Source of the DNA: Eudorina sp. 2006-703-Eu-15
Taxonomy: Eukaryota; Chlorophyta; Chlorophyceae; Chlamydomonadales; Volvocaceae
Direction: 5' to 3'
Length of the DNA: 64,000 nucleotides
NCBI GenBank assembly: GCA_003117195.1
Contig: BDSI01000041.1
Location: 372,001-436,000, forward strand
Positions 46,249 through 61,754 of the stretch are shown piece by piece; positions within the stretch are counted from its first letter, which is position 1, and every line of letters starts with the position of its first letter. The translations under genes and the position numbers were made by a program. The notes under the pieces were generated by a model. The model was not told the origin of the DNA. It made no database searches and saw only the letters and a program-made list of their open reading frames with translations.

Positions 46249-47957
46249 TCATATCGCGTAGCAGAGCTTTGCGTCTGTGCTGGCAAGCGCAATCCCAAAC
46301 GCCTTCTGCAGAGTAAGGGGATACGTAAAATCCAGCGCATAGTCCTCCGTGCCCTCGTCTTTCTTCCCAAACTGGAGAACCAGGTCCGACCCCTTGCGGT
46401 CGTTGTTGTGGTCCCAATGCACCAGCTGGAAGTTCTTCACGGACGACGCCCGGACACGCCCGTGGAAGTCCAGCGTGTACGCCTTCAGCGCGGGGTCCCA
46501 CTCCGGCGGCCGCGTCGCCAGCATGCACAGCTGCCGCTCCTGCCGCGGCGGCAGCTCGCGCCTCCGCGCTGCCTCCAGACAGCTCGCCAGCGAGTCCAAC
46601 CCATCTGCCGCTGATGGGCACCAGCTCGAGTCCGGCAGCGGCGTCGCGACCAGCATGACACGCGGCCCGCCCTTGGCTGTCAACACTGTCTGCTTGTAGT
46701 GCACCGCCATCTCCTCCTGGCTGAAGCTGTCATGTCGCACTCCAGCGCTAGCTGTTCCCGCAGCAGCCCTGCTGGTGTTTGCGTCCTCGGTCTCGCCGGT
46801 GCTGCCGTGCGCAGATGCAGCGCCGGCGGCGGTGGAAGCGCTTCTGGCAATGCCCGCGCCGCATGACGGGCGCGACATCAAGCTGTACTCCGTTCCAATG
46901 AAATTCGCCCGCAGCTTCGCGATCCGGTGGTCCGAGTCGCGACCCAGGTCCTCCTGACTTGTGGAAAGCACGTAGTTCGAGCTTGTCGACTTCTTACGCT
47001 TCCGTGCCGCCAGCAGGAACATGTCTCCGCTGTCCAGGAAGAGCTGATACGAGAGAGTCTGGCCCATGAAGTTTTTCATGCGGCGCACCGTGCATCGAAT
47101 CATACCGTCTGACGGCGCCGCGAAACGTACCGCGTCCTCAATGCGGCCGGCCAGAATGAGGCGTCTGACCTCGTCCTCCCACACTCGCACCGCGTTCGGC
47201 GTAATCGCGCGGACGGGCGAGCCCAGGGCCCAGGGCGCGGCAGCGACTGAGATCCCCTCGTGCTGGGGGGTCTCCTCCGAAACGGCTGGTTCATCCTTCA
47301 GGTTCAAGTCGCGTGCAGCGATCTCCTCCACCTCCGTGATCGTTTTCGTGTTTGGCAGTTTCAAGATGCTGCGGGATGTGCAGTCCGGACAAGGTGCAAC
47401 GAAAAATGAGAACTGGCAGCCAGAGGAGCAGATTGACGTACGGCAGCAAGATAGAGAGGAGCACTTCGCAGACCACACACTGCAAGCAAGCCCAATGATC
47501 AACCTCGCAACGAAGAGACGACTTACGAAAGTCGATGGGATTTCGGGGTTGGACACGCAGACTGGCTGGAAGCGGGCTTGCCAGAAGGCGAGGGTGGAAT
47601 CAGGCCCCACTGGTGGCTGGACCTCTTCTGTGAGGACGCCATTGTCGGCGTAGGTGGTGGACTAGCCCACATCTCCGAGCTCCGTGCGCTGTCTCGGCAG
47701 GTTGGGGAAGACCTGCGACAGTAACCGTACATAAGGTTCGCTATGGCTTCAGCGTTTTGTGAGATTTTCACGGATCTTACTTTCAAGACTTACTGTTCAG
47801 CAGAATATGAAGAATCGTCGCATGTGACAGCTGTGGTCGAGGCCTTCTTGTAGATGGTGGGGGGACCGGCCTTGGCAGCTTTCGTCGGGCAGACATCGTT
47901 GGGTAATCCTTGAAACGCCAGGTTTCGAAATACGCCAGTAGCTCCTAGTTCCCGCAT
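46249..47957 (-). CDS. Tubby-like protein
   Basis: Tubby proteins bind PI(4,5)P2 through a C-terminal beta-barrel; in animals some deliver membrane receptors to cilia with IFT-A. Exons: 47957-47794, 47712-47527 and 47368-46249 (TGA), joined by 81- and 158-bp GT-AG introns in phase, giving 489 residues. The Tubby domain begins near residue 207 (IRCTVRRMKNFMGQTLSYQL). It contains LLAARKRKKSTSSNY, with the basic patch that binds phosphoinositide in the mouse protein, and KLRANFIGTEYSL. It ends with LDFHGRVRASSVKNFQLVHW and FTYPLTLQKAFGIALASTDA. An Ala/Ser/Gly-rich insertion of about 60 residues interrupts the domain after GTEYSL. No F-box, as in land-plant TLPs, is visible. The ATG at 47955-47957 is the first that suits the exon; an upstream exon is possible because the frame stays open to 48065. 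Confidence 0.9.
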
Positions 47958-49447
47958 CGCTGTGTCGTCCTCGTCGTGCGTTTTCGGCCCTGTCAGCAGC
48001 ACAAGGACCGTCTCCTGAATGTAAGCCCCTACGCTCAACGCCAGACTAACGCGCCTTGCTATCAATCAATCCGCACGAACACAACCTCAACACCAGGTCC
48101 AGCGAATACCGACCCGTTGAGTAGACACCACAGGAGGTGAAACACAACATCCATCAAGCACACAGCTTACCGGCTGAGAAGCTATTGACTGCTTGTTTGA
48201 ACAGTTTCGCCATGCAGACACCGAAGCAAGGCCCGAGGGATTAAGAGCAGCCGACACTGAAGTGCTGTGCCGCGTCCTACATGACGAGTCATCAAAGAAA
48301 CAACATACATTTAGAAAAAATTCAATATTAAATATGCTCTCGTTAGGCATCAGCCAGCGGAAGCATGGTCCGGCCTGCGTGAACAAAGCCGGAGCAACTC
48401 CTTTGTGTGCAGCGCCAACCACCATGAGTCTCACCAAAGAATTCTTCTTTGGAAATAGCTGATAGCTGGTGCAAAGGGCTCCCTGCTGGTAACTGAAGTG
48501 CAGCTGCGTCGTCGACTACGTCTCAACCTCGTCCTCGCTGCCTAAGCAGCCTTCCTGCCTCAACAACGCGTATGGCTTGGCAATGCTTTAGGGAGTAAAC
48601 CACTTTCCTTGGCCACACGGAGGCCCAACAGATGTCTTCTCTTCTCCGTAGAAGGTGTATTCCTCACCTAGGTGAAATGGTCATTAACACAAGCACAAGG
48701 AACAAGTAAGTAGAAGTATTTCTTAAGAGCCAAGAGACGCTGATGTGCAAAGTAGAGCTCTTCGGTTCTAAGTGGTTGTCAGACACAGTCGATGTCGTAT
48801 TTGCCATTTGCCGGACGGCCGCGGCGCCGACCACCTGACCTCCAAAACGCCACAAGCATATAACTGATTTGATCTATTGTGCGGAAGAACCGCAAACGAC
48901 GCCCATGCGTTTTCCTGACGCAGACGGTTCCATACGAACTCCGACGAAACTCCACAGAAGGTATCTCAGAATGACAAGATTGACGTTTGTTGCTTGTTTA
49001 TCAGAGAATCTGCATGGAAGCTGGTGAACAACTTGCTCAATTGCCTCTCACTCAGCGGTGCGTACTGCCTGGCCGAGTAACTGCTTCAGTTACCGGTGTT
49101 GCCGGTCTAAACTTGTCTCAAAGCCTTGCGCCTACAAATTAGTATCAATATTGAGGTTGGGTTTTGGTGTCCAAAAAATGGGTGTACAGTAATGCCGGTC
49201 TCCTCTCCAGCTGCCGCCCGTTGTCGCCCCTTGGTGTCCAAAAATTGGGCACATTTGCCGATTGTACAGCAATGCCGGTCTCCTCCCAGCCACCGCCCCT
49301 TGACGTAAATCGTTGTGGGGGAACCCATGTCGTTGGCCATACAGCCAGCACAACATATAACACACATCGTCCCAGCTATCACCACCTGAAACTGTACCGT
49401 AACCGGTCACAATGCGACATGGGGAGTAATTCGCTTCAACCACTCTA
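47958..49447. other. intergenic region between the Tubby gene and ETFA
   Basis: It holds the Tubby 5' side and the ETFA 3' side, which share one orientation. Around 49160-49290 a segment of about 75 bp (GGTGTCCAAAAA...ATGCCGGTCTCCTC) occurs as an imperfect tandem duplication. No recognisable coding sequence. Confidence 0.4.
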
Positions 49448-49452
49448 TTACA
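49448..49452 (-). terminator. TGTAA poly(A) signal, candidate for ETFA
   Basis: TGTAA on the minus strand about 350 bp after the ETFA stop codon, the first such pentamer downstream. TGTAA is the usual poly(A) signal in Chlamydomonas-type algae. Confidence 0.45.
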
Positions 49453-49802
49453 GGCGCGTAACGGGTAAAACAAAGACGGCACCGGTCGGTCAAGTGCTAA
49501 ACATAGCTCGGCAACACCTCCCAGTCGGTAGTGCACGGACCACCGGCATGTCGACAGCGCCCCCCAAGTGAAACCGCGAAAAGTCACCGAATGCAGAGAA
49601 GTTGTCCGGTTGTCGAGACCACCCCCTTGCGGCTGCCTCTGCTGTTGGTTCCCATCGTGCTGTACCTGTCGTACTGCTGCTGCTGCTGCTACCTTCGAAC
49701 GCCCCAATTGCTCCGCGTTCCCGTCGCCACGGCCGCCATAGTTGCAACTGTCGCCACCAGCGTCCATTCCCGTCTCCTCGTCCTGTCGCGCACCCGCCTG
49801 CC

Positions 49803-53861
<4,059 letters not shown>

Positions 53862-55030
53862 ATCTCGCCGGGAATGTAACGCTTTGGGTTGACCTAGAAA
53901 GTAGGGTTTCAAGTCTCGGAGAGCGTTTCAGGACATTGACTGAAGAAGCGTGTCTGCCAATCGACGAATTATAACAAAATATTGCAACGAAGGTATCTGA
54001 CCAACTATCTTTCGTGGTCATGATCTCATGAAGCAGACGATTCGGTTCCTCGCAGTACAGCCGCGTTTGCCGTGACTCATTCAGCCACTCTCAGCTGTTT
54101 TTCCAATAGTGCGCTCGCCAAGGCACTGCATGCAGCACGTCGGCTGCGAAGCACGCACAGCGGTACGTCAGTCTGAGGTTTGACTTGTGCCTCGTTTTGT
54201 CTCACTGTTTTTTTCTTAGACATCATTGTTTCCCTATAATGCTTTTTACTCTATTTCTCTTTCTTCTACTTTCTTTTTTTGTTTGTTGAGTTTCGTGGTC
54301 CATGAGCCTCCTGGCTCGTCTGGGCCTTACGAGCTCAAGAAGCTTGTAAGGCGGCATTCATATATGAAGCTGAAAAAAAACGTGCCGGAAATGATGCATG
54401 AACCAGAAAGGTGTCGTACAGAGTTATTAACTCAGGATGCGTTCACATATCATTATCGCGGACGCAAACTATTTCCAACGCCTGGGTCATTGGGTCTGGC
54501 TAGGCAATTGTTCATATCTCAAGGACCCAATCAGTTCAATATATGAAGGTTGACTCAATTAAGATGTGCCATGCTTGCCGAACGAAGCGAACGTCTGTGG
54601 AGACAGAAACAAGATAAGGACAGCATAGGAAGGACCCCTTTCTGTTCTAAAAATTTCTAATATTTCATTTCCTTTCAATGTGACTATTTATCCATCATGG
54701 TTTAAGAGAAGGCGACGGATGCGATTCGGCGAAACGCCAAGGATGCCATGCTCGCAACCAACGTCCCGCAAACATCTTGTAAGTGTATAAGCCATTCTTA
54801 GATGAACTCTACACAGAGTCACACGAACCCATCATAGGCAACATGTGCCCAAAAGACATGCACAGACATGACCGCTCCATAGCGAGCAGCAGCCCATTAC
54901 TCCTCCATGCGCCGCACTGCATGCAATACAGCAACGGCCCACTCCTCCACCGGAAGGGGCGGGAAGGACCGAATGCCCGCAGCCCCGCGCCGTCTGGCCA
55001 CAGTCTGTCTGACAGTCTGTCAGCCGGTGT
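53862..55030. other. ETFA upstream region and AT-rich DNA
   Basis: The ETFA promoter should lie at the left end; an AT-rich TTATAATT occurs on the minus strand about 110 bp before the ATG but cannot be assigned. At 54226-54546 a plus-strand frame contains LVRRHSYMKLKKNVPEMM, which resembles a minus-strand frame at 63424-63550. No family is recognised. Confidence 0.4.
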
Positions 55031-55085
55031 AGCTGTCAGGCCCCAATGAGGTTTCGGCACGGCGAGGGCACTGGTACTGGCACTC
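55031..55085 (+). repeat. 55-bp direct repeat, copy 1
   Basis: Starts AGCTGTCAGGCCCCAATGAG and recurs exactly at 55540-55594. The two copies bracket the first copy of the 442-bp duplicated unit. Confidence 0.95.
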
Positions 55086-55098
55086 GCAACTCCCCCCA

Positions 55099-55540
55099 CT
55101 GGGTTGCTCGCTCAGCCCTGTTTGTCCGCTGCCCTAGCTGAGGAGTCACGGAGCATAGGCTCGCGAAAGCCTACCACCGGATTCCCTACCTGCAACGGGT
55201 CCTGCCCGCGCAAGCGAGACACACCGCCATTGCTGACATTGCTGACAGTAGCTGTGCTGAATGCCAGGCATCGCCGCGCCTTTCAGGGACGGCGACTGGT
55301 CCCTCCTCGTATCCTGTCACGTTACATGACCCGTGGCTGTCTCTATCGCTCAGAAGCAAGGCAATGAGCTCACGCTTCGGTCTTGGAGAGAAAGAGAACA
55401 ACGTCGAGCTTCGCTCGCGTTGCCACATAAATAGCAGCCCAAACGACCGTACGATCTCCTGCCGTACAACCACCAGTACGTCATAACCAACCAACCTGCT
55501 CGGGAACCGCAACGGGACAAAACACCAACGGTGCCTGACA
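55099..55540 (+). repeat. 442-bp duplicated unit, copy 1
   Basis: Starts CTGGGTTGCTCGCTCAGCCC and ends GGTGCCTGACA. It is repeated at 56726-57167 with one substitution that I could find (T to G within CGCGCC[T/G]TTCAGG). No coding function is recognised. A perfect 18-bp palindrome GCCTGACAGCTGTCAGGC spans its right boundary (55533-55550). Confidence 0.95.
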
Positions 55541-55594
55541 GCTGTCAGGCCCCAATGAGGTTTCGGCACGGCGAGGGCACTGGTACTGGCACTC
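55540..55594 (+). repeat. 55-bp direct repeat, copy 2
   Basis: Exact copy of 55031-55085, beginning on the last base of the 442-bp unit. Confidence 0.95.
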
Positions 55595-56725
55595 CCCCCA
55601 CAACTGACCAGCAAAGCACCAAGTCAGTTGGCAACGTGTAGGGTGCGAGCCGTGCACACCTGACCACGCCAACATCCCTCCGGATCCACCAAAGAGAACG
55701 TCACGCAAAGCAGCGCACGTGGCATGCAGTGAACACCCGATGTCCAGCAATACACACAGAAGCGGAACATAGCAAGGGAAAAGCAAGGAAAGCCAGCCCT
55801 GACGCAGCGAACAACTAACGGTGCAAATGCATGCAGCTCCTGCGCCTCCATCTCCTGCGTTCCCCTGATCCAGACAACCCAGGGTGGCTACCACATCGAA
55901 GGTGGAGTCTAAGGCCCAGTCCCCTCCTGCGCCTGCTGAAGGGATCATGCAGCGGGGAACACCTGACAAACCCGGCAACTCAAGCCCCGCAGCTTTCACT
56001 CACAAGCCAAGCGCGCCCACATTGTAGCAGGGAGTTCATGAGCTGCACTGCCTCCAGCACCTGCCTCTAGCTTTCGCTGCAACCCCAAGGAAAGTCAGAG
56101 CAAGAACGAACGCACGCCCGTGCTGTCACCACACCAAAACGGCAAACCCTCCCCAACTCCATGCAATGTCTGCTGCAAGGCGACGCCGTATACGAGCACG
56201 CCACAGCCAGTCCGGCCCTGTGGACCGTCCCTTCGGACGAGCAACCCCTTTCGGCGAGACGCGCCCCCCCCAGCGCAAAGCCCGGCGAGTTAGCCTGCCT
56301 TCAGGGATATCCATAGACCTGAACCTAAACGGAAACCGTCAATTCCTCCTCAACCAACCTTCTGTCAAGTAGCAGACTTGCGGTGGACCTACGACGCAAG
56401 TCCTCACTGACCTGGTCCCGAGACCTTCAACCGAAGCAAAAGGAAACTCGATAATCATAATGATTATACCGCATTGCGATCAGGCATGCTGCGCGTTCGC
56501 CTGCCATTTCTGCTACCTTCGAGTTCAAACATGTCCAGCCGCCGCCGCCATACGAATCTCTTCCGACACACACAGCCACTTACGCAGCATAAAGCACTGA
56601 CCATGATAAATAGTTGGCTCCTCAGTGCCGAACTAACCAAGGCGGTCGATAGCAAGCCGAACCAAGCGATGTCGGATGCCTTCACCACCGAACTCGACAA
56701 GCCGAAGCGCCACGTTGTTCTCTTT
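55595..56725. other. spacer between the two copies of the 442-bp unit
   Basis: About 1.1 kb without a recognisable gene. There is no reverse transcriptase, integrase or gag-like frame, no clear primer-binding site after copy 1 and no polypurine tract before copy 2. Confidence 0.4.
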
Positions 56726-57167
56726 CTGGGTTGCTCGCTCAGCCCTGTTTGTCCGCTGCCCTAGCTGAGGAGTCACGGAGCATAGGCTCGCGAAAGCCTA
56801 CCACCGGATTCCCTACCTGCAACGGGTCCTGCCCGCGCAAGCGAGACACACCGCCATTGCTGACATTGCTGACAGTAGCTGTGCTGAATGCCAGGCATCG
56901 CCGCGCCGTTCAGGGACGGCGACTGGTCCCTCCTCGTATCCTGTCACGTTACATGACCCGTGGCTGTCTCTATCGCTCAGAAGCAAGGCAATGAGCTCAC
57001 GCTTCGGTCTTGGAGAGAAAGAGAACAACGTCGAGCTTCGCTCGCGTTGCCACATAAATAGCAGCCCAAACGACCGTACGATCTCCTGCCGTACAACCAC
57101 CAGTACGTCATAACCAACCAACCTGCTCGGGAACCGCAACGGGACAAAACACCAACGGTGCCTGACA
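56726..57167 (+). repeat. 442-bp duplicated unit, copy 2
   Basis: Same orientation as copy 1 and nearly identical to it. It is not followed by the 55-bp repeat. The near-identity implies a recent duplication, a gene conversion event or an assembly artefact. Confidence 0.95.
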
Positions 57168-57524
57168 TAGCGGTGCCGAGGGCTGGTAGCGTCTCGGGAG
57201 GCGGGGAGGCCATTACAGAGGGCACCCAACGGGTGTCGGCCCCGACTGGGTCGCACGCACCGGGCCTCCCGTACTTTTGCTTGGAGTGCAGACCCATGGG
57301 TCGCTTGGTGGAGTCGCTGCGGATTGATGGGGTCGCTTGGTGGCCCGACGGAGGTCACAGCAGGTCGGCGGCATGATGGGTTCCGTCGTTTGGATTCCGT
57401 GTGGAGCAGCAGCTGACCCATGGGCCACTGCATCGACCCATGGGTACGGCCGTCATACGGGTGATGTCGTCAAGATGTAGAACTCCGCTCGGGAGGGAGT
57501 TGCAAAGCACGCCGGGGTCAGGAC
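57168..57524. other. unassigned sequence left of MITE copy 3
   Basis: GC-rich, with repeated CCCATGGGT words (about 57293, 57417 and 57436). It may be part of the retrotransposon whose 3' end lies to the right of the MITE, but no RT motif is recognisable. Confidence 0.35.
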
Positions 57525-58031
57525 CAGTGTTGCTATCTTCCAAAACGGGGAAATAGAATTCCGCAGGTTTCCGGCCTGTCGCCAATAGCCAAAAAACCTT
57601 TGGCAGGGCAGATTTGGGGGGGCTTCCTAGGTGCCAGGAAATAAAAACCTCCGAGGCAGGCCGGAAATATTTCTGCGTGTTTCGACAGCAGGGCCACTGT
57701 TACCACAGCGACGACAGGGATTCTAAGTCCATGGAGGCCTGAAGTGCGCTTCCCCTGCGTCGCGGATGCATATGGGAGGGTAACCAGGAGTTGGTGACAC
57801 GGCATTCGAGTGTGTTTTGGCGGTAGACAGGTGTACGATGCAGGAATTTTCCCTGCGCCTGCAGATTTCCAGGCCTTTTTGGTAGTCTGGAAAATAGTTG
57901 GCAGGGCAGATTTCCGGCTCTCCACAGCGTCAAATAAATGAAATCTCGCAGGTTTCTTGGGGATCCGGGAAATAGAAAATTTCCGGGTTTTTTGCCCGTA
58001 AATATTCTTTCTATTTAAGATAGCAACACTG
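57525..58031 (+). mobile_element. hAT-type MITE, copy 3 (507 bp)
   Basis: Same orientation as copy 1, with perfect 15-bp TIRs (CAGTGTTGCTATCTT). The 8-bp target duplication GTCAGGAC is perfect (57517-57524 and 58032-58039). It inserted about 80 bp upstream of a decayed non-LTR retrotransposon coding end. Confidence 0.95.
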
Positions 58032-58109
58032 GTCAGGACCGCGCCGCCTGCAGCCACCCACCCTGCCAACAGCCACAGCAGCAGCCACAGCAGCAGCAGC
58101 CGCGGCGAT

Positions 58110-58674
58110 GGCGGCCAGAACCTTGCGTGGACAGCTTGACCCACATCTTTGTGGCCTGCCCGGCGTACCAGGGTGCTCGTGAGTGGCTGGTGGCTCTCTG
58201 GGGGGCCATCACCGGGGGGCCCGGCCCCCAATGATGAGCGTTGAACTGCTGCTGGGAGACTGGGCCGCCGCCTGGGGCCAGTACCCAACCAGCCCGGGCC
58301 TGCAAACCCTCTGGACCGCCCTTCGGGCCACCTGGCTGTGGGCCGTCTGGTGCCACCACCAAGCCGCTGACACCGAGCCCTGCCCCTCTGAAGCGGTCGT
58401 CACCCAGGTGGTCGGCGAGCTCCAACGGCTCATGTGGGCGCATTTCCGGATGGCAGCGTTGCCCGACGACACCATGGCTGGGTTGCCACTCTCACACATC
58501 AACGCCCAGCTGAAGACAGCTCCGCTGGATGCCTTCGAAGCCTCATGGGCGCATGAAGGTGTCCTGTGCTCTGTCGAGCGTGCCGAAGGGCAGGCGCCCA
58601 GGCTGCGGGTCCAGCTGTCCCTGGCCCACCCTGTGCCAGCCCCACAGGCTGCCGCCGCAGTAATGTCAGATTAG
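58110..58674 (+). pseudogene. C-terminal end of an L1-type non-LTR retrotransposon ORF2, frameshifted
   Basis: The frame RPEPCVDSLTHIFVACPAYQ followed by EWLVALWGAIT is the zinc-knuckle (zf-RVT, C..H..C) segment that ends L1-type ORF2 proteins. It hits TGA at 58232-58234. The expected continuation (MSVELLLGDWAAAWGQYPTS, then LWTALRATWLWAVW) lies in another frame and runs to TAG at 58672-58674. A length change in the G/C homopolymers at about 58212-58229 explains the shift. The RT and endonuclease parts are absent, so this is a 5'-truncated, inactive copy. Confidence 0.7.
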
Positions 58675-59682
58675 TTTCAGCTCGCAGCTACAGCTACAGC
58701 ATCAGCTCAGCCCAGCTCAGGGGGGTTTGTTGTGTGAGCCGTTTCCGGTTTGTGTAGGGCAGAAGTGAAAGGGGGTTTCAGTTCGGCTTTGTGTGGGGGC
58801 CTCGAGGGTGCTGGGTCTAGGGGGGCCAGTGTTGTAGGGGTGAGGGCCTCCAGGGTTGGGTTGGCGAGGGAGGGGTGTGCCTGCTTGCTGCGCCCCGCAG
58901 GGTACCAGCCCTAGACGTTTCCCTTGCTCGTGGCGTGCTCGTGCTCTGCCGGGCCGGCGTCTGTTGGCGTGGCTGGCGGAGCGGCGCCCTGTTGTGCGGC
59001 CCTGCGGTGTGCTCGTGCTCGAGACCCTACCGAGCGGCACCCGGGTTCGGCCGTGACGTGCTTGGCGCCTTGGTGTGCTCGTGCCCTGGCCTCCTGTGCC
59101 TTGGGCGGCACCTCGGTGCTTTTGGGTTCGTGCGCGCCTGGGGGTCTGTTTTTGGGGGTGGGGGGTTTGGGTTCCTTCGGTTGGGCGGTCTGGTGTGTCT
59201 CCTTCTGTTGGGAGTTCCGGTGTTCCCTGGGGCTGCTGCAGGTTGTTGCTTCCGTTTGTTTGCTTTGTGTCTTCTGTGGCTGCTGCAGTTGGGTGTTGCC
59301 CTGCTTCTTTGGGTAGTGTTTGCCTCGTTGCTGTGTTCTGGTTTTGTAGCTGTTTTTCTTTTCTTTTTTTGTTTTTTGTTGTTTGTTGGTGGGTGGGTCG
59401 TCTTTGGCCTTCCGTCTCGCCTGTTGGCCTGGAGTAGGAGGTGCGGCCTTGTTGTGCCGTTTTGCCGCTTTGGGAGCTTTTCTCTCCCTCTGCCGCCCTG
59501 TCCCTGTCCCCGTCCTGTCTGTGAGGTTGGCGTTGCTTGGTTCCCTTTCCTTCTGGTTGGTGCCTCTGGGGCTCGGTTGCGGTGTGGTGGTCTTTGCTTG
59601 CCGTCTGGCCTTCTTCCCGGCTTGCTGCTTGGTCTGCTTCCGTCCCTTTGTCCTTGTAACGTCCCTCTCAGAAAAAAAAAAA
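58110..59682 (+). mobile_element. non-LTR (LINE) retrotransposon 3' end, copy A
   Basis: The ORF2 end is followed by a 1-kb G/T- and C/T-rich 3' UTR. It closes with TGTAACGTCCCTCTCAG and an 11-base A-tail (59672-59682). The TGTAA about 15 bases before the tail is the algal poly(A) signal. The terminal 335 bp recur at 62618-62957 and the terminal 160 bp at 61591-61754. The 5' limit is unknown. Confidence 0.8.
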
Positions 59683-61590
59683 GGGCTCCGCCGCCGCTGG
59701 GGCGCGCGCCAAAGGCCCTGCCGCCAGCCCTGCCTCCTGCACTACTGAGCCTGTCTGCACTGCAGACCTTGAAGCCGAAGCCAAACCGGCCTGGTTTGGC
59801 TGCCCATCACCAGCAACGGGTGGCACCTGGGATGTGCTCACTTGCTGAGGTGTTGACGAGTATCCATGGGCTGGCCTCCGCATGCCTAAGACGTGGAAGC
59901 CCCTCCCCCTCCCCCTGGGCCTGGGCGGCAGCGGTGGCAGCGGGGCACGAGGGATGCTCCACTAGAGGTCGCTGGGCACTACTGTCACAAGGCAGGTAGG
60001 CTTGCTTGGGTTCTCCAAGATTTCGAGAGGGTGTGGCGCTAGTGGCGCTGGGTGTTCCAGCAGGGCTGGTGGTAGATGGGTAATGTTGTGCCTGTGTGGG
60101 CATCTGGGCAACCTTCCCCGTGCTTGGCTTTATCCACTTCTGATGAACGGATATCCCGCCCGATGCTGTGACCATCCCTTTGCTTGGTAGTGTTGCCCCG
60201 CTGTATGTGCACCTCTATCTTTTTTGCGTAGGTAGGTAGGTTGCTGTCTGGTTGGGGATATGGCCCTCTGCATTTCTGTTCACGTGTGGCTTTTAGATCT
60301 ATTGCTGTATGTTTAGCATAATACGTAGGAATCAATGACGCCCCAGAAATAAAGCACGCACATACAACGCCAGCAGAAGTCACACCTCTGCCGGCGGCTT
60401 GTCCAGTATTTGAGTACTTTCATTCTTGATAGTTTTCATTGAAGTTTTTCGGGCGGCTTGGGATAATTATTCCATTCGTTCTTGGTGCAGCTCCTCGCCG
60501 CTACTTTAAATACAAGGATTGTAACCAAAAAGAAATTTCTTAATTTAAATTCATGCATGTGACCTCTTTGTTGCCTCTTTGAGTTTGTGCATAGAGTTAA
60601 AAGTGTACGATCGCGACTTGAAGTCGCGATCGTACAGAGCTTGTCAGGACGCTATTTAAATGCAGGCAGGCATACTTTACATTTTTTTACCACAGTTATA
60701 TGTAGTGATACCTTTGTAGTAATTTCTCCTAAACGAAATCTATCGATCCAACTCAGGAAAGCTGCTGGCCTGCCAGTTTCGTGAAAAAACGAGTAGAGTC
60801 TGACGTATCCAACACGCCATCCTAAATAAATCAATTGAAGGAATAAAGGATGCAACGACAACATCGACGACACATTGTTAAACGCCACCGAGCTGTTCAA
60901 ATTTGCCATTGAAATTCAAATCTGCCATTGGCGATATACGCTTGCCAACGCCGTTGATTCCTACCTATGTTGATTCCTGACAAGTGTTTATAAATTATTC
61001 GTTCTATGTTTGCTGTCCTTTCACAGGAAGGACGGGCGAGCCATCATGTTTAACTCCGTCCCTTCGACATAGCTCATTGAACTGAGGTACGCGGCCATTT
61101 ACTTCTGTATCTGCTCGGTTCTGCCGTACTACTGTTTTACGTTTGGCCTTTCCCATGGCGCTGTGAGCACTAGTATTGCCTGACTCTCTACTACGCTAAC
61201 CTTCCTTCGTTGTTGCCTGTACAGCAGAGGCGCGGCTAGTTATGGCTATTGTACTTCCGAGTGAGGCGTTGCAGTTTTGGTTACAGAAGATGATGTGCGA
61301 CCGACCTTGACTACCAGGGGTGAGTAGTGTAGGCGCCCTTAGGGTTCATGGTTCCCCCAATAATAATCATGCTTGTCACACTCGCTCTTCGCTCCTCAAT
61401 CTCTAATCCTAAATTGTGTATGCAATGCACCTCGCTGTATGTGCTTGACTAGGTACATACATGGCCAGAAGTTAACGCAAGGCATCGCATTGGTAAGAAG
61501 GGGTAAGCGGATCAGAGTGTCCCTGAGCCGCAGATCCGATGTTGGCTCCTCACTTGCTTCCAAGCAATCCACCCGCCGCCAGATAGAGGT
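59683..61590. other. AT-rich region without a supported gene
   Basis: Open frames at 59668-60175 show no recognised domain. From about 60.2 kb the sequence is AT-rich with only short frames. A 31-bp palindrome lies at 60605-60635. Confidence 0.4.
60605..60635. repeat. 31-bp perfect palindrome
   Basis: Two 14-bp arms, GTACGATCGCGACT and its inverse complement, around a TGA centre. It is GC-rich and stands out in an AT-rich neighbourhood. Confidence 0.95.
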
Positions 61591-61754
61591 CTGTCTGTGA
61601 GGTTGGCGTTGCTTGGTTCCCTTTCCTTCTGGTTGGTGCCTCTGGGGCTCGGTTGCGGTGTGGTCTTTGCTTGCCGTCTGGCCTTCTTCCCGGCTTGCTG
61701 CTTGGTCTGCTTCCGTCCCTTTGTCCTTGTAACGTCCCTCTCAGAAAAAAAAAA
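61591..61754 (+). mobile_element. LINE 3' end, copy B (5'-truncated)
   Basis: Matches the last 160 bp of copy A from CTGTCTGTGAGG to TGTAACGTCCCTCTCAG, with a 10-base A-tail (61745-61754). It has a 3-bp deletion within TGTGGTGGTC. No clear target duplication could be defined. Confidence 0.88.

Noticed and set aside
55099..57167. LTR retrotransposon with 442-bp LTRs
   Set aside because: Although the trimmed repeats run TG...CA, there is no target duplication, primer-binding site, polypurine tract or coding interior, and an extra 55-bp repeat pair is unexplained. It is kept as an unclassified duplication.
58875..59999. 374-codon hydrophobic plus-strand frame as a membrane protein
   Set aside because: It lies in the G/T-rich 3' UTR of the LINE copy and runs across its A-tail. 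The same sequence recurs in the truncated copies, so it is not a host gene.
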